Shown here piece by piece: positions 29,601-41,100 of a stretch of 64,000 bases of DNA. The DNA is from Eledone cirrhosa (Eukaryota; Mollusca; Cephalopoda; Octopoda; Eledonidae), in NCBI GenBank assembly GCA_964016885.1, contig OZ024744.1, positions 21,293,298-21,357,297 on the forward strand, given 5' to 3'. The notes beneath the pieces were generated by a model, which saw only the letters and a list, made by a program, of their open reading frames with translations, was not told the DNA's origin and did not search any database. A program made the translations under genes and the position numbers. Numbering within the stretch: the first letter of the stretch is position 1; each line of letters begins with the position of its first letter.

Positions 29601-31200
29601 AATTACTGTTGCTCTCCTCGTTCAATTACTGTTGCTCTCCTCCTCAATTACTGTTGCTCTCCTCTTCAATTATTGTTGCTCTCCTCTTCAATTAATGTTG
29701 CTCTCCTCTTCAATTACTGTTGCTCTTCTCTTCAATTACTGTTGCACTCCTCTTCAATTAATGTTGCTCTCCTCTTTCATTTACTGTTGCTCTCCTCGTT
29801 CAATTACTGTTGCTCTCCTCTTCAATTACTGTTGCTCTCCTCGTTCAATTACTGTTGCTCTCCTCGTTCAATTACTGTTGCTCTCCTCTTCAATTACTAT
29901 TTCTCTCCTCTTTCAATTACTGTTGCTCTCCTCGTTCAATTACTGTTGCTCTCCTTGTTCAATTACTTATGCTCTTCTCATCAATTACTGTTGCTCTCCT
30001 CGTTCAATTACTGTTGCTCTCCTCTTCAATTACTGTTGTTCTCCTCGTTCAATTACTGTTGCTCTCCTTGTTCAATTACTGTTGCTCTACCCTTCAATTA
30101 CTGTTGTTCTCCTCGTTCAATTACTGTTGCTTTCCACTTCAATTACTGTTTTCTACTCTTCAATTATTGTTGCTCTCATCTTTCAATTACTGTTGCTCTC
30201 ATCTTTCAATTACTGTTGCTCTCTTATTTCAATTACTGTTGCTCTCCTCTTTATTTACTGTTCCTCTCCTCTTCCACTACTATTGCTCCCCTCTTCCATT
30301 ACTGTTGCTCTCCTCTCCCATTACTGATTCTCTCCTCTTTCAATTACTGTTGCTCTCCTCTTTCAATTACTGTTGCTCTCCTCGTTCAATTACTGTTGCT
30401 CTCCTTGTTCAATTACTGTTGCTCTTCCCTTCAATTACTGTTGTTCTCCTCGTTCAATTACTGTTGCTCTCCTCTTCAATTACTGTTGCTCTCCTCTTCA
30501 ATTACTGTTGCTCTCCTCTTCAATTACTGTTGCTCTCCTCGTTCAATTACTGTTGCTCTCATCCTCAATTACTGTTGCTCCCCTCTTCAATTGCTGTTGC
30601 TCTCCTCTTTCAATTACTGTTGCTCTCCTCTTTCAATTACTGTTGCCCTCCTCTTCAATTACTATTTCTCTCCTCTTTCATATACTGCTGCTCTCCTCTT
30701 CAATTACTGTTGCTCTCCTCTTCAATTACTGTTGCTCTCCTCGTTCAATTAATGTTGCTCTCCTCCTCAATTACTATTCTCTCCTCTTTCAATTACTGTT
30801 GCTCTCCTCTTTCAATTAATGTTGCTCTCCTCGTTCAATTACTGTTGCTCTCCTCGTTCAATTACTGTTGCTCTTCTCGTTCAATTACTGTTGCTCTTCC
30901 CTTCAATTACTGTTTTTCTCCTCGTTCAATTACTGTTGCTCTTCTCTTCAATTACTGTTGCTCTCCTCTTCAATTACTGTTGCTCTCCTCGTTCAATTAC
31001 TGTTGCTCTCCTCCTCAATTACTGTTGCTCTCCTCTTCAATTATTGTTGCTCTCATCTTCAATTAATGTTGCTCTCCTCTTCAATTACTGTTGCTCTCCT
31101 CTTCAATTACTGTTGCTCTCCTCTTCAATTAATGTTGCTCTCCTCTTTCAATTACTGTTGCTCTCCTCTTTCAATTACTGTTGCTCTCCTCTTCAATTAC
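26700..31200 (+). repeat. First copy of a 4.6-kb tandem higher-order repeat
   Basis: Variant units across this interval recur about 4.6 kb downstream, mostly at an offset of exactly 4,602 bp (for example GTTGACCTCC near 27,365 and 31,967, and CAAATAATG near 28,318 and 32,920). The offset shifts to 4,534, 4,625 and 4,580 further along, consistent with gain or loss of one to three units. The second copy starts where the first ends, so the pair is head to tail. The start and end are estimates. Confidence 0.6.
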
Positions 31201-34200
31201 TGTTGCTCTCTTGTACAGTTACTCTTGCTCTCCTCGTTCAATTACTGTTGCTCTCCTTTTCAATTACAATTCTCTCCTCTTTCAATTATTGTTGCTCTAC
31301 TCTTCAATTACTGTTGCTCTCCTCTTCAATTACTGTTGCTCTCTTGTACAGTTACTCTTGCTCTCCTCGTTCAATTACTGTTGCTCTCCTCTTTCAATTA
31401 CTGTTGCTCTCCTCGTTCAATTACTGTTGCTCTCCTCTTCAATTATTGTTGCTCTCCTCGTTCAATTACTGTTGCTCTCCTCTTCAATTACTATTTCTCC
31501 TCTTTCAATTACTGTTGCTCTCCTCGTTCAATTCCTGTTGCTCTCCTCGTTCAATTACTGTTGCTCTCCTCGTCAATTACTGTTGCTCTTCTCGTTCAAT
31601 TACTGTTGCTCTCCTCTTCAATTACTATTCTCTCCTCTTTCGAATTACTGTTGCTCTCCTCTTTCAATTACTGTTGCTATTCTCGTTCAATTACTGTTGC
31701 TCTCCTTGTTCAATTACTGTTGCTCTTCCCTTCAATTACTGTTGTTCTCCTCGTTCAATTACTGTTGCTCTCCTCTTCAATTACTGTTGCTCTCCTCTTC
31801 AATTACTGTTGCTCTCCTCTTCAAATACTGTTGCTCTCCTCTTCAATTACTGTTGCTCTCCTCGTTCAATTACTGTTGCTCTCCGCTTTCAATTACTGTT
31901 GCTCCCCTCTTCAATTGCTGTTGCTCTCCTCTTTCAATTACTGTTGCTCTCCTCTTTCAATTACTGTTGACCTCCTCTTCAATTACTGTTGCTCTCCTCT
32001 TCAATTATTGTTGCTCTCATCTTCAATTAATGTTGCTCTCCTCTTCAATTACTGTTGCTCTCCTCTTCAATTACTGTTGCTCTCCTCTTCAATTAATGTT
32101 GCTCTCCTCTTTCAATTACTGTTGCTCTCCTCGTTCAATTACTGTTGCTCTCCTCTTCAATTACTGTTGCTCTCCTCGTTCAATTACTGTTGCTCTCCTC
32201 GTTCAATTACTGTTGCTCTCCTCTTCAATTACTATTTCTCTCATCATTCAATTACTGTTGCTCTCCTCGTTCAATTACTGTTGTTCTCCTCGTTCAATTA
32301 CTTATGCTCCTCTCATCAATTACTGTTGCTCTCCTCGTTCAATTACTGTTGCTCTTCTCTTCAATTACTGTTGTTCTCCTCGTTCAATTACTGTTGCTCT
32401 CCTCTTTCAATTACTGTTGCTCTCCTCGTTCAATTACTGTTGCTCTCCTTGTTCAATTACTGTTGCTCTTCCCTTCAATTACTGTTGTTCTCCCCGTTCA
32501 ATTACTGTTGCTCTCCTCTTCAATTAATGTCGCTCTCCACTTCAATTACTGTCGCTCTCCTCCTCAATTACTCTTGCACTCCTCTTTCAATTACTGTCGC
32601 CCTCCTCTTCAATTACTGTTGCTCTCCACTTCAATTACTGTTGCTTTCCACTTCAATTACTGTTTTCTACTCTTCAATGATTGTTGCTCTCATCTTTCAA
32701 TTACTGTTGCTCTCATCTTTCAATTACTGTTGCTCTCTTTTTCAATTGCTGTTGCTCTCCTCTTTATTTACTGTTGCTCTCCTCTTCCACTACTATTGCT
32801 CCCCTCTTCCATTACTGTTGCTCTCCTCTCCCATTACTGATTCTCCCCTCTTTCAATTACTGTTGCTCTCCTCTTCAATTACTGTTGCGCTCCTATTCAA
32901 TTACTGTTGCTCCACTCTTCAAATAATGTTTCTCTCCTCTTTCAATTATTGTTGCTCTCCTCTTCAATTACTGTAGCTTTCCTCTTTCAATTACTGTTGC
33001 TCTCCTCTTTCAATTACTGGTGCTCTCCTCTTCAATCACTGTTGCTCTCCTCGTTCAATTACTGCTGCTCTCCTCCGCAATTGCTTTTGCTCCCCTCTTC
33101 AATTGCTGTTGCTCTGCTCTTTCAATTACTGTTGCTCTCCTCGTTCAATTACTGTTGCTCTCCTCTTCAATTACTATTTCTCTCCTCTTTCAATTACTGT
33201 TGCTCTCCTCGTTCAATTACTGTTGCTCTCCTCTTCAATTACAATTCTCTCCTCTTTCAATTATTGTTGCTCTCCTCTTCAATTACTGTTGCTCTCCTCT
33301 TCAATTACTGTTGCTCTCTTGTACAGTTACTCTTGCTCTCCTCGTTCAATTACTGTTGCTCTCCTCTTTCAATTACTGTTGCTCTCCTCGTTCAATTACT
33401 GTTGCTCTCCTCTTCAATTACTATTTCTCCTCTTTCAATTACTGTTGCTCTCCTCGTTCAATTCCTGTTGCTCTCCTCGTTCAATTACTGTTGCTCTCCT
33501 CGTCAATTACTGTTGCTCTTCTCGTTCAATTACTGTTGCTCTCCTCTTCAATTACTATTCTCTCCTCTTTCGAATTACTGTTGCTCTCCTCTTTCAATTA
33601 CTGTTGCTATCCTCGTTCAATTACTGTTGCTCTCCTTGTTCAATTACTGTTGCTCTTCCCTTCAATTACTGTTGTTCTCATCGTTCAATTACTGTTGCTC
33701 TCCTCTTCAATTACTCTTGCTCTCCTCTTCAATTACTCTTGCTCTCCTCTTCAAATAATGTTGCTCTCCTCTTCAATTACTGTTGCTCTCCTCGTTCAAT
33801 TACTGTTGCTCTCCGCTTTCAATTACTGTTGCTCCCCTCTTCAATTGCTGTTGCTCTCCTCTTTCAATTACTGTTGCTCTCCTCTTTCAATTACTGTTGC
33901 CCTTCTCTTCAATTACTATTTCTCTCCTCTTTCATATACTGTTGCTCTCCTCTTCAATTACTGTTGCTCTCCTCTTCAATTACTGTTGCTCTCCTCGTTC
34001 AATTACTGTTGCTCTCCTCCTCAATTACTATTCTCTCCTCTTTCAATTACTGTTGTTCTCCTCTTTCAATTAATGTTGCTCTCCTCGGTCAATTACTGTT
34101 GCTCTCCTCGTTCAATTACTGTTGCTCTTCTCGTTCAATTACTCTTGCTCTTCCCTTCAATTACTGTTTTTCTCCTCGTTCAATTACTGTTGCTCTCCTC

Positions 34201-35800
34201 TTCAATTACTGTTGCTCTCCTCTTCAATTACTGTTGCTCTCCTCGTTCAATTACTGTTGCTCTCCTCCTCAATTACTGTTGCTCTCCTCTTCAATTATTG
34301 TTGCTCTCCTCTTCAATTAATGTTGCTCTCCTCTTCAATTACTGTTGCTCTCCTCTTCAATTACTGTTGCTCTCCTCTTCAATTAATGTTGCTCTCCTCT
34401 TTCATTTACTGTTGCTCTCCTCGTTCAATTACTGTTGCTCTCCTCTTCAATTACTGTTGCTCTCCTCGTTCAATTACTGTTGCTCTCCTCGTTCAATTAC
34501 TGTTGCTCTCCTCTTCAATTACTATTTCTCTCCTCTTTCAATTACTGTTGCTCTCCTCGTTCAATTACTGTTGCTCTCCTCGTTCAATTACTTATGCTCT
34601 TCTCATCAATTACTGTTGCTCTCCTCGTTCAATTACTGTTGCTCTCCTCTTCAATTACTGTTGTTCTCCTCGTTCAATTACTGTTGCTCTCCTCGTTCAA
34701 TTACTGTTGCTTTCCACTTCAATTACTGTTTTCTACTCTTCAATTATTGTTGCTCTCATCTTTCAATTACTGTTGCTCTCATCTTTCAATTACTGTTGCT
34801 CTCTTATTTCAATTACTGTTGCTCTCCTCTTTATTTACTGTTCCTCTCCTCTTCCACTACTATTGCTCCCCTCTTCCATTACTGTTGCTCTCCTCTCCCA
34901 TTACTGATTCTCTCCTCTTTCAATTACTGTTGCTCTCCTCTTTCAATTACTGTTGCTCTCCTCGTTCAATTACTGTTGCTCTCCTTGTTCAATTACTGTT
35001 GCTCTTCCCTTCAATTACTGTTGTTCTCCTCGTTCAATTACTGTTGCTCTCCTCTTCAATTACTGTTGCTCTCCTCTTCAATTACTGTTGCTCTCCTCTT
35101 CAATTACTGTTGCTCTCCTCGTTCAATTACTGTTGCTCTCAACCTCAATTACTGTTGCTCCCCTCTTCAATTGCTGTTGCTCTCCTCTTTCAATTACTGT
35201 TGCTCTCCTCTTTCAATTACTGTTGCCCTCCTCTTCAATTACTATTTCTCTCCTCTTTCATATACTGCTGCTCTCCTCTTCAATTACTGTTGCTCTCCAC
35301 TTCAATTACTGTTGCTCTCCTCGTTCAATTAATGTTGCTCTCCTCCTCAATTACTATTCTCTCCTCTTTCAATTACTGTTGCTCTCCTCTTTCAATTAAT
35401 GTTGCTCTCCTCGTTCAATTACTGTTGCTCTCCTCGTTCAATTACTGTTGCTCTTCTCGTTCAATTACTGTTGCTCTTCTCTTCAATTACTGTTGCTCTC
35501 CTCTTCAATTACTGTTGCTCTCCTCGTTCAATTACTGTTGCTCTCCTCCTCAATTACTGTTGCTCTCCTCTTCAATTATTGTTGCTCTCATCTTCAATTA
35601 ATGTTGCTCTCCTCTTCAATTACTGTTGCTCTCCTCTTCAATTACTGTTGCTCTCCTCTTTCAATTACTGTTGCTCTCCTCTTTCAATTACTGTTGCTCT
35701 CCTCTTCAATTACTGTTGCTCTCTTGTACAGTTACTCTTGCTCTCCTCGTTCAATTACTGTTGCTCTCCTCTTCAATTACTATTTCTCTCCTCTTTCAAT
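31200..35800 (+). repeat. Second copy of the 4.6-kb tandem higher-order repeat
   Basis: It matches 26.7-31.2 kb unit for unit with sparse substitutions. Near 33,400 it lacks a few units that are present in the first copy near 28,800. Its internal segments recur again further right at offset 5,840 (for example 33,020 and 38,860, or 33,783 and 39,623). That later copy is itself repeated at offset 2,492 (39,623 and 42,115). Confidence 0.6.
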
Positions 35801-37916
35801 TACTGTTGCTCTCCTCGTTCAATTACTGTTGCTCTCCTCTTCAATTACTGTTGCTCTCCTCTTCAATTAATGTTGCTCTCCTCTTTCAATTACTGTAGCT
35901 CTCCTCGTTCAATTACTGTTGCTCTCCTCTTCAATTACTGTTGCTCTCCTCGTTCAATTACTGTTGCTCTCCTCGTTCAATTACTGTTGCTCTCCTCTTC
36001 AATTACTATTTCTCTCCTCTTTCAATTACTGTTGCTCTCCTCGTTCAATTACTGTTGCTCTCCTCGTTCAATTACTTATGCTCTTCTCATCAATTACTGT
36101 TGCTCTCCTCGTTCAATTACTGTTGCTCTCCTCTTCAATTACTGTTGTTCTCCTCGTTCAATTACTGTTGCTCTCCTCTTTCAATTACTGTTGCTCTCCT
36201 CGTTCAATTACTGTTGCTCTCCTTGTTCAATTACTGTTGCTCTTCCCTTCAATTACTGTTGTTCTCCTCGTTCAATTACTGTTGCTTTCCACTTCAATTA
36301 CTGTTTTCTACTCTTCAATTATTGTTGCTCTCATCTTTCAATTACTGTTGCTCTCATCTTTCAATTACTGTTGCTCTCTTATTTCAATTACTGTTGCTCT
36401 CCTCTTTATTTACTGTTGCTCTCCTCTTCCACTACTATTGCTCCCCTCTTCCATTACTGTTGCTCTCCTCTCCCATTACTGATTCTCTCCTCTTTCAATT
36501 ACTGTTGCTCTCCTCTTTCAATTACTGTTGCTCTCCTCGTTCAATTACTGTTGCTCTCCTTGTTCAATTACTGTTGCTCTTCCCTTCAATTACTGTTGTT
36601 CTCCTCGTTCAATTACTGTTGCTCTCCTCTTCAATTACTGTTGCTCTTCTCTTCAATTACTGTTGCTCTCCTCTTCAATTACTGTTGCTCTCCTCGTTCA
36701 ATTACTGTTGCTCTCATCCTCAATTACTGTTGCTCCCCTCTTCAATTGCTGTTGCTCTCCTCTTTCAATTACTGTTGCTCTCCTCTTTCAATTACTGTTG
36801 CCCTCCTCTTCAATTACTATTTCTCTCCTCTTTCATATACTGCTGCTCTCCTCTTCAATTACTGTTGCTCTCCTCTTCAATTACTGTTGCTCTCCTCGTT
36901 CAATTAATGTTGCTCTCCTCCTCAATTACTATTCTCTCCTCTTTCAATTACTGTTGCTCTCCTCTTTCAATTAATGTTGCTCTCCTCGTTCAATTACTGT
37001 TGCTCTCCTCGTTCAATTACTGTTGCTCTTTTCGTTCAATTACTGTTGCTCTTCCCTTCAATTACTGTTTTTCTCCTCGTTCAATTACTGTTGCTCTCCT
37101 CTTCAATTACTGTTGCTCTCCTCTTCAATTACTGTTGCTCTCCTCGTTCAATTACTGTTGCTCTCCTCCTCAATTACTGTTGCTCTCCTCTTCAATTATT
37201 GTTGCTCTCATATTCAATTAATGTTGCTCTCCTCTTCAATTACTGTTGCTCTCCTCTTCAATTACTGTTGCTCTCCTCTTCAATTAATGTTGCTCTCCTC
37301 TTTCAATTACTGTTGCTCTCCTCTTTCAATTAATGTTGCTCTCCTCGTTCAATTACTGTTGCTCTCCTCGTTCAATTACAGTTGCTCTTCTCGTTCAATT
37401 ACTGTTGCTCTTCCCTTCAATTACTGTTTTTCTCCTCGTTCAATTACTGTTGCTCTCCTCTTCAATTACTGTTGCTCTCCTCTTCAATTACTGTTGCTCT
37501 CCTCGTTCAATTACTGTTGCTCTTCCCTTCAATTACTGTTTTTCTCCTCGTTCAATTACTGTTGCTCTCCTCTTCAATTACTGTTGCTCTCCTCGTTCAA
37601 TTACTGTTGCTCTCCTCCTCAATTACTGTTGCTCTCCTCTTCAATTATTGTTGCTCTACTCTTCAATTAATGTTGCTCTCCTCTTCAATTACTGTTGCTC
37701 TCCTCTTCAATTACTGTTGCTCTACTCTTCAATTAATGTTGCTCTCCTCTTTCAATTACTGTTGCTCTCCTCGTTCAATTACTGTTGCTCTCCTCTTCAA
37801 TTACTGTTGCTCTCCTCGTTCAATTACTGTTGCTCTCCTCTTCAATTACTGTTGTTCTCCTCGTTCAATTACTCTTGCTCTCCTCTTTCAATTACTGTTG
37901 CTCTCCTCTTTCAATT

Positions 37917-38180
37917 GATGTTGCTCTCCTCTTCAATTACTGTTGCTCTCTACTTCAATTACTGTTGCTCCCTTCAATTACTGTCGCTCTCCTCTTCAAT
38001 TACTGTGGCTCTCCTCATTCACTTACTGTTGCTCTCCATTTCTATTAATGTTGCTCTCTTCTTTGAATTACTGTTTCTCTGCTCTTCAATTGCTATTGCT
38101 CTCCTCTTACATTTTCTGGTCCTTTCCTCTTTCTATTAATGTTGCTCTCCTGTTTCAATTACTATTACTCTCCTCTTTCA
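37917..38180 (+). repeat. Island of right-edge-type units inside the middle domain
   Basis: Starting at a CAATTGATG unit, this segment has CTCTACTTC, a shortened CTCCCTTCAATTAC unit, TGTGGCTC, CACTTACTG, CCATTTCTATTAATG, TTTGAATTACTG and ACATTTTCTGGTCC (38,109-38,122). The same series begins at 44,742, 46,616 and 47,420, with an offset of 6,825 bp to the first of these. After 38,180 the middle-domain pattern resumes. It is either a transposed copy of edge sequence or the remnant of an earlier edge. Confidence 0.75.
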
Positions 38181-41100
38181 ATTACTGTTGCTCTCCTCTT
38201 CAATTACTGTTGTTCTCCTCGTTCAATTACTGTTGCTCTCCTCTTTCAATTACTGTTGCTCTCCTCGTTCAATTACTGTTGCTCTCCTTGTTCAATTACT
38301 GTTGCTCTTCCCTTCAATTACTGTTGTTCTCCCCGTTCAATTACTGTTGCTCTCCTCTTCAATTAATGTCGCTCTCCACTTCAATTACTGTCGCTCTCCT
38401 CCTCAATTACTCTTGCACTCCTCTTTCAATTACTGTAGCCCTCCTCTTCAATTACTGTTGCTCTCCACTTCAATTACTGTTGCTTTCCACTTCAATTACT
38501 GTTTTCTACTCTTCAATGATTGTTGCTCTCATCTTTCAATTACTGTTGCTCTCATCTTTCAATTACTGTTGCTCTCTTCTTTCAATTACTGTTGCTCTCC
38601 TCTTTATTTACTGTTGCTCTCCTCTTCCACTACTATTGCTCCCCTCTTCCATTACTGTTGCTCTCCTCTCCCATTACTGATTCTCCCCTCTTTCAATTAC
38701 TGTTGCTCTCCTCTTCAATTACTGTTGCGCTCCTATTCAATTACTGTTGCTCCACTCTTCAAATAATGTTTCTCTCCTCTTTCAATTACTGTTGCTCTCC
38801 TCTTCAATTACTGTAGCTTTCCTCTTTCAATTACTGTTGCTCTCCTCTTTCAATTACTGGTGCTCTCCTCTTCAATCACTGTTGCTCTCCTCGTTCAATT
38901 ACTGCTGCTCTCCTCCGCAATTGCTTTTGCTCCCCTCTTCAATTGCTGTTGCTCTGCTCTTTCAATTACTGTTGCTCTCCTCGTTCAATTACTGTTGCTC
39001 TCCTCTTCAATTACAATTCTCTCCTCTTTCAATTATTGTTGCTCTCCTCTTCAATTACTGTTGCTCTCCTCTTCAATTACTGTTGCTCTCTTGTACAGTT
39101 ACTCTTGCTCTCCTCGTTCAATTACTGTTGCTCTCCTCTTTCAATTACTGTTGCTCTCCTCGTTCAATTACTGTTGCTCTCCTCTTCAATTATTGTTGCT
39201 CTCCTCGTTCAATTACTGTTGCTCTCCTCGTTCAATTACTGTTGCTCTCCTCTTCAATTACTATTTCTCCTCTTTCAATTACTGTTGCTCTCCTCGTTCA
39301 ATTCCTGTTGCTCTCCTCGTTCAATTACTGTTGCTCTCCTCGTCAATTACTGTTGCTCTTCTCGTTCAATTACTGTTGCTCTCCTCTTCAATTACTATTC
39401 TCTCCTCTTTCGAATTACTGTTGCTCTCCTCTTTCAATTACTGTTGCTATCCTCGTTCAATTACTGTTGCTCTCCTTGTTCAATTACTGTTGCTCTTCCC
39501 TTCAATTACTGTTGTTCTCCTCGTTCAATTACTGTTGCTCTCCTCTTCAATTACTCTTGCTCTCCTCTTCAATTACTGTTGCTCTCCTCTTCAAATAATG
39601 TTGCTCTCCTCTTCAATTACTCTTGCTCTCCTCGTTCAATTACTGTTGCTCTCCGCTTTCAATTACTGTTGCTCCCCTCTTCAATTGCTGTTGCTCTCCT
39701 CTTTCAATTACTGTTGCTCTCCTCTTTCAATTACTGTTGCCCTCCTCTTCAATTACTATTTCTCTCCTCTTTCATATACTGTTGCTCTCCACTTCAATTA
39801 CTGTTGCTCTCCTCTTCAATTACTGTTGCTCTCCTCGTTCAATTACTGTTGCTCTCCTCCTCAATTACTATTCTCTCCTCTTTCAATTACTGTTGTTCTC
39901 CTCTTTCAATTAATGTTGCTCTCCTCGGTCAATTACTGTTGCTCTCCTCGTTCAATTACTGTTGCTCTTCTCGTTCAATTACTCTTGCTCTTCCCTTCAA
40001 TTACTGTTTTTCTCCTCGTTCAATTACTGTTGCTCTCCTCTTCAATTACTGTTGCTCTCCTCTTCAATTACTGTTGCTCTCCTCGTTCAATTACTGTTGC
40101 TCTCCTCCTCAATTACTGTTGCTCTCCTCTTCAATTATTGTTGCTCTCCTCTTCAATTAATGTTGCTCTCCTCTTCAATTACTGTTGCTCTCCTCTTCAA
40201 TTACTGTTGCTCTCCTCTTCAATTAATGTTGCTCTCCTCTTTCAATTACTGTTGCTCTCCTCGTTCAATTACTGTTGTTCTCCTCGTTCAATTACTGTTG
40301 CTTTCCACTTCAATTACTGTTTTCTACTCTTCAATTATTGTTGCTCTCATCTTTCAATTACTGTTGCTCTCATCTTTCAATTACTGTTGCTCTCTTATTT
40401 CAATTACTGTTGCTCTCCTCTTTATTTACTGTTGCTCTCCTCTTCCACTACTATTGCTCCCCTCTTCCATTACTGTTGCTCTCCTCTCCCATTACTGATT
40501 CTCTCCTCTTTCAATTACTGTTGCTCTCCTCTTTCAATTACTGTTGCTCTCCTCGTTCAATTACTGTTGCTCTCCTTGTTCAATTACTGTTGCTCTTCCC
40601 TTCAATTACTGTTGTTCTCCTCGTTCAATTACTGTTGCTCTCCTCTTCAATTACTGTTGCTCTCCTCTTCAATTACTGTTGCTCTCCTCTTCAATTACTG
40701 TTGCTCTCCTCGTTCAATTACTGTTGCTCTCATCCTCAATTACTGTTGCTCCCCTCTTCAATTGCTGTTGCTCTCCTCTTTCAATTACTGTTGCTCTCCT
40801 CTTTCAATTACTGTTGCCCTCCTCTTCAATTACTATTTCTCTCCTCTTTCATATACTGCTGCTCTCCTCTTCAATTACTGTTGCTCTCCTCTTCAATTAC
40901 TGTTGCTCTCCTCGTTCAATTAATGTTGCTCTCCTCCTCAATTACTATTCTCTCCTCTTTCAATTACTGTTGCTCTCCTCTTTCAATTAATGTTGCTCTC
41001 CTCGTTCAATTACTGTTGCTCTCCTCGTTCAATTACTGTTGCTCTTCTCGTTCAATTACTGTTGCTCTTCCCTTCAATTACTGTTTTTCTCCTCGTTCAA

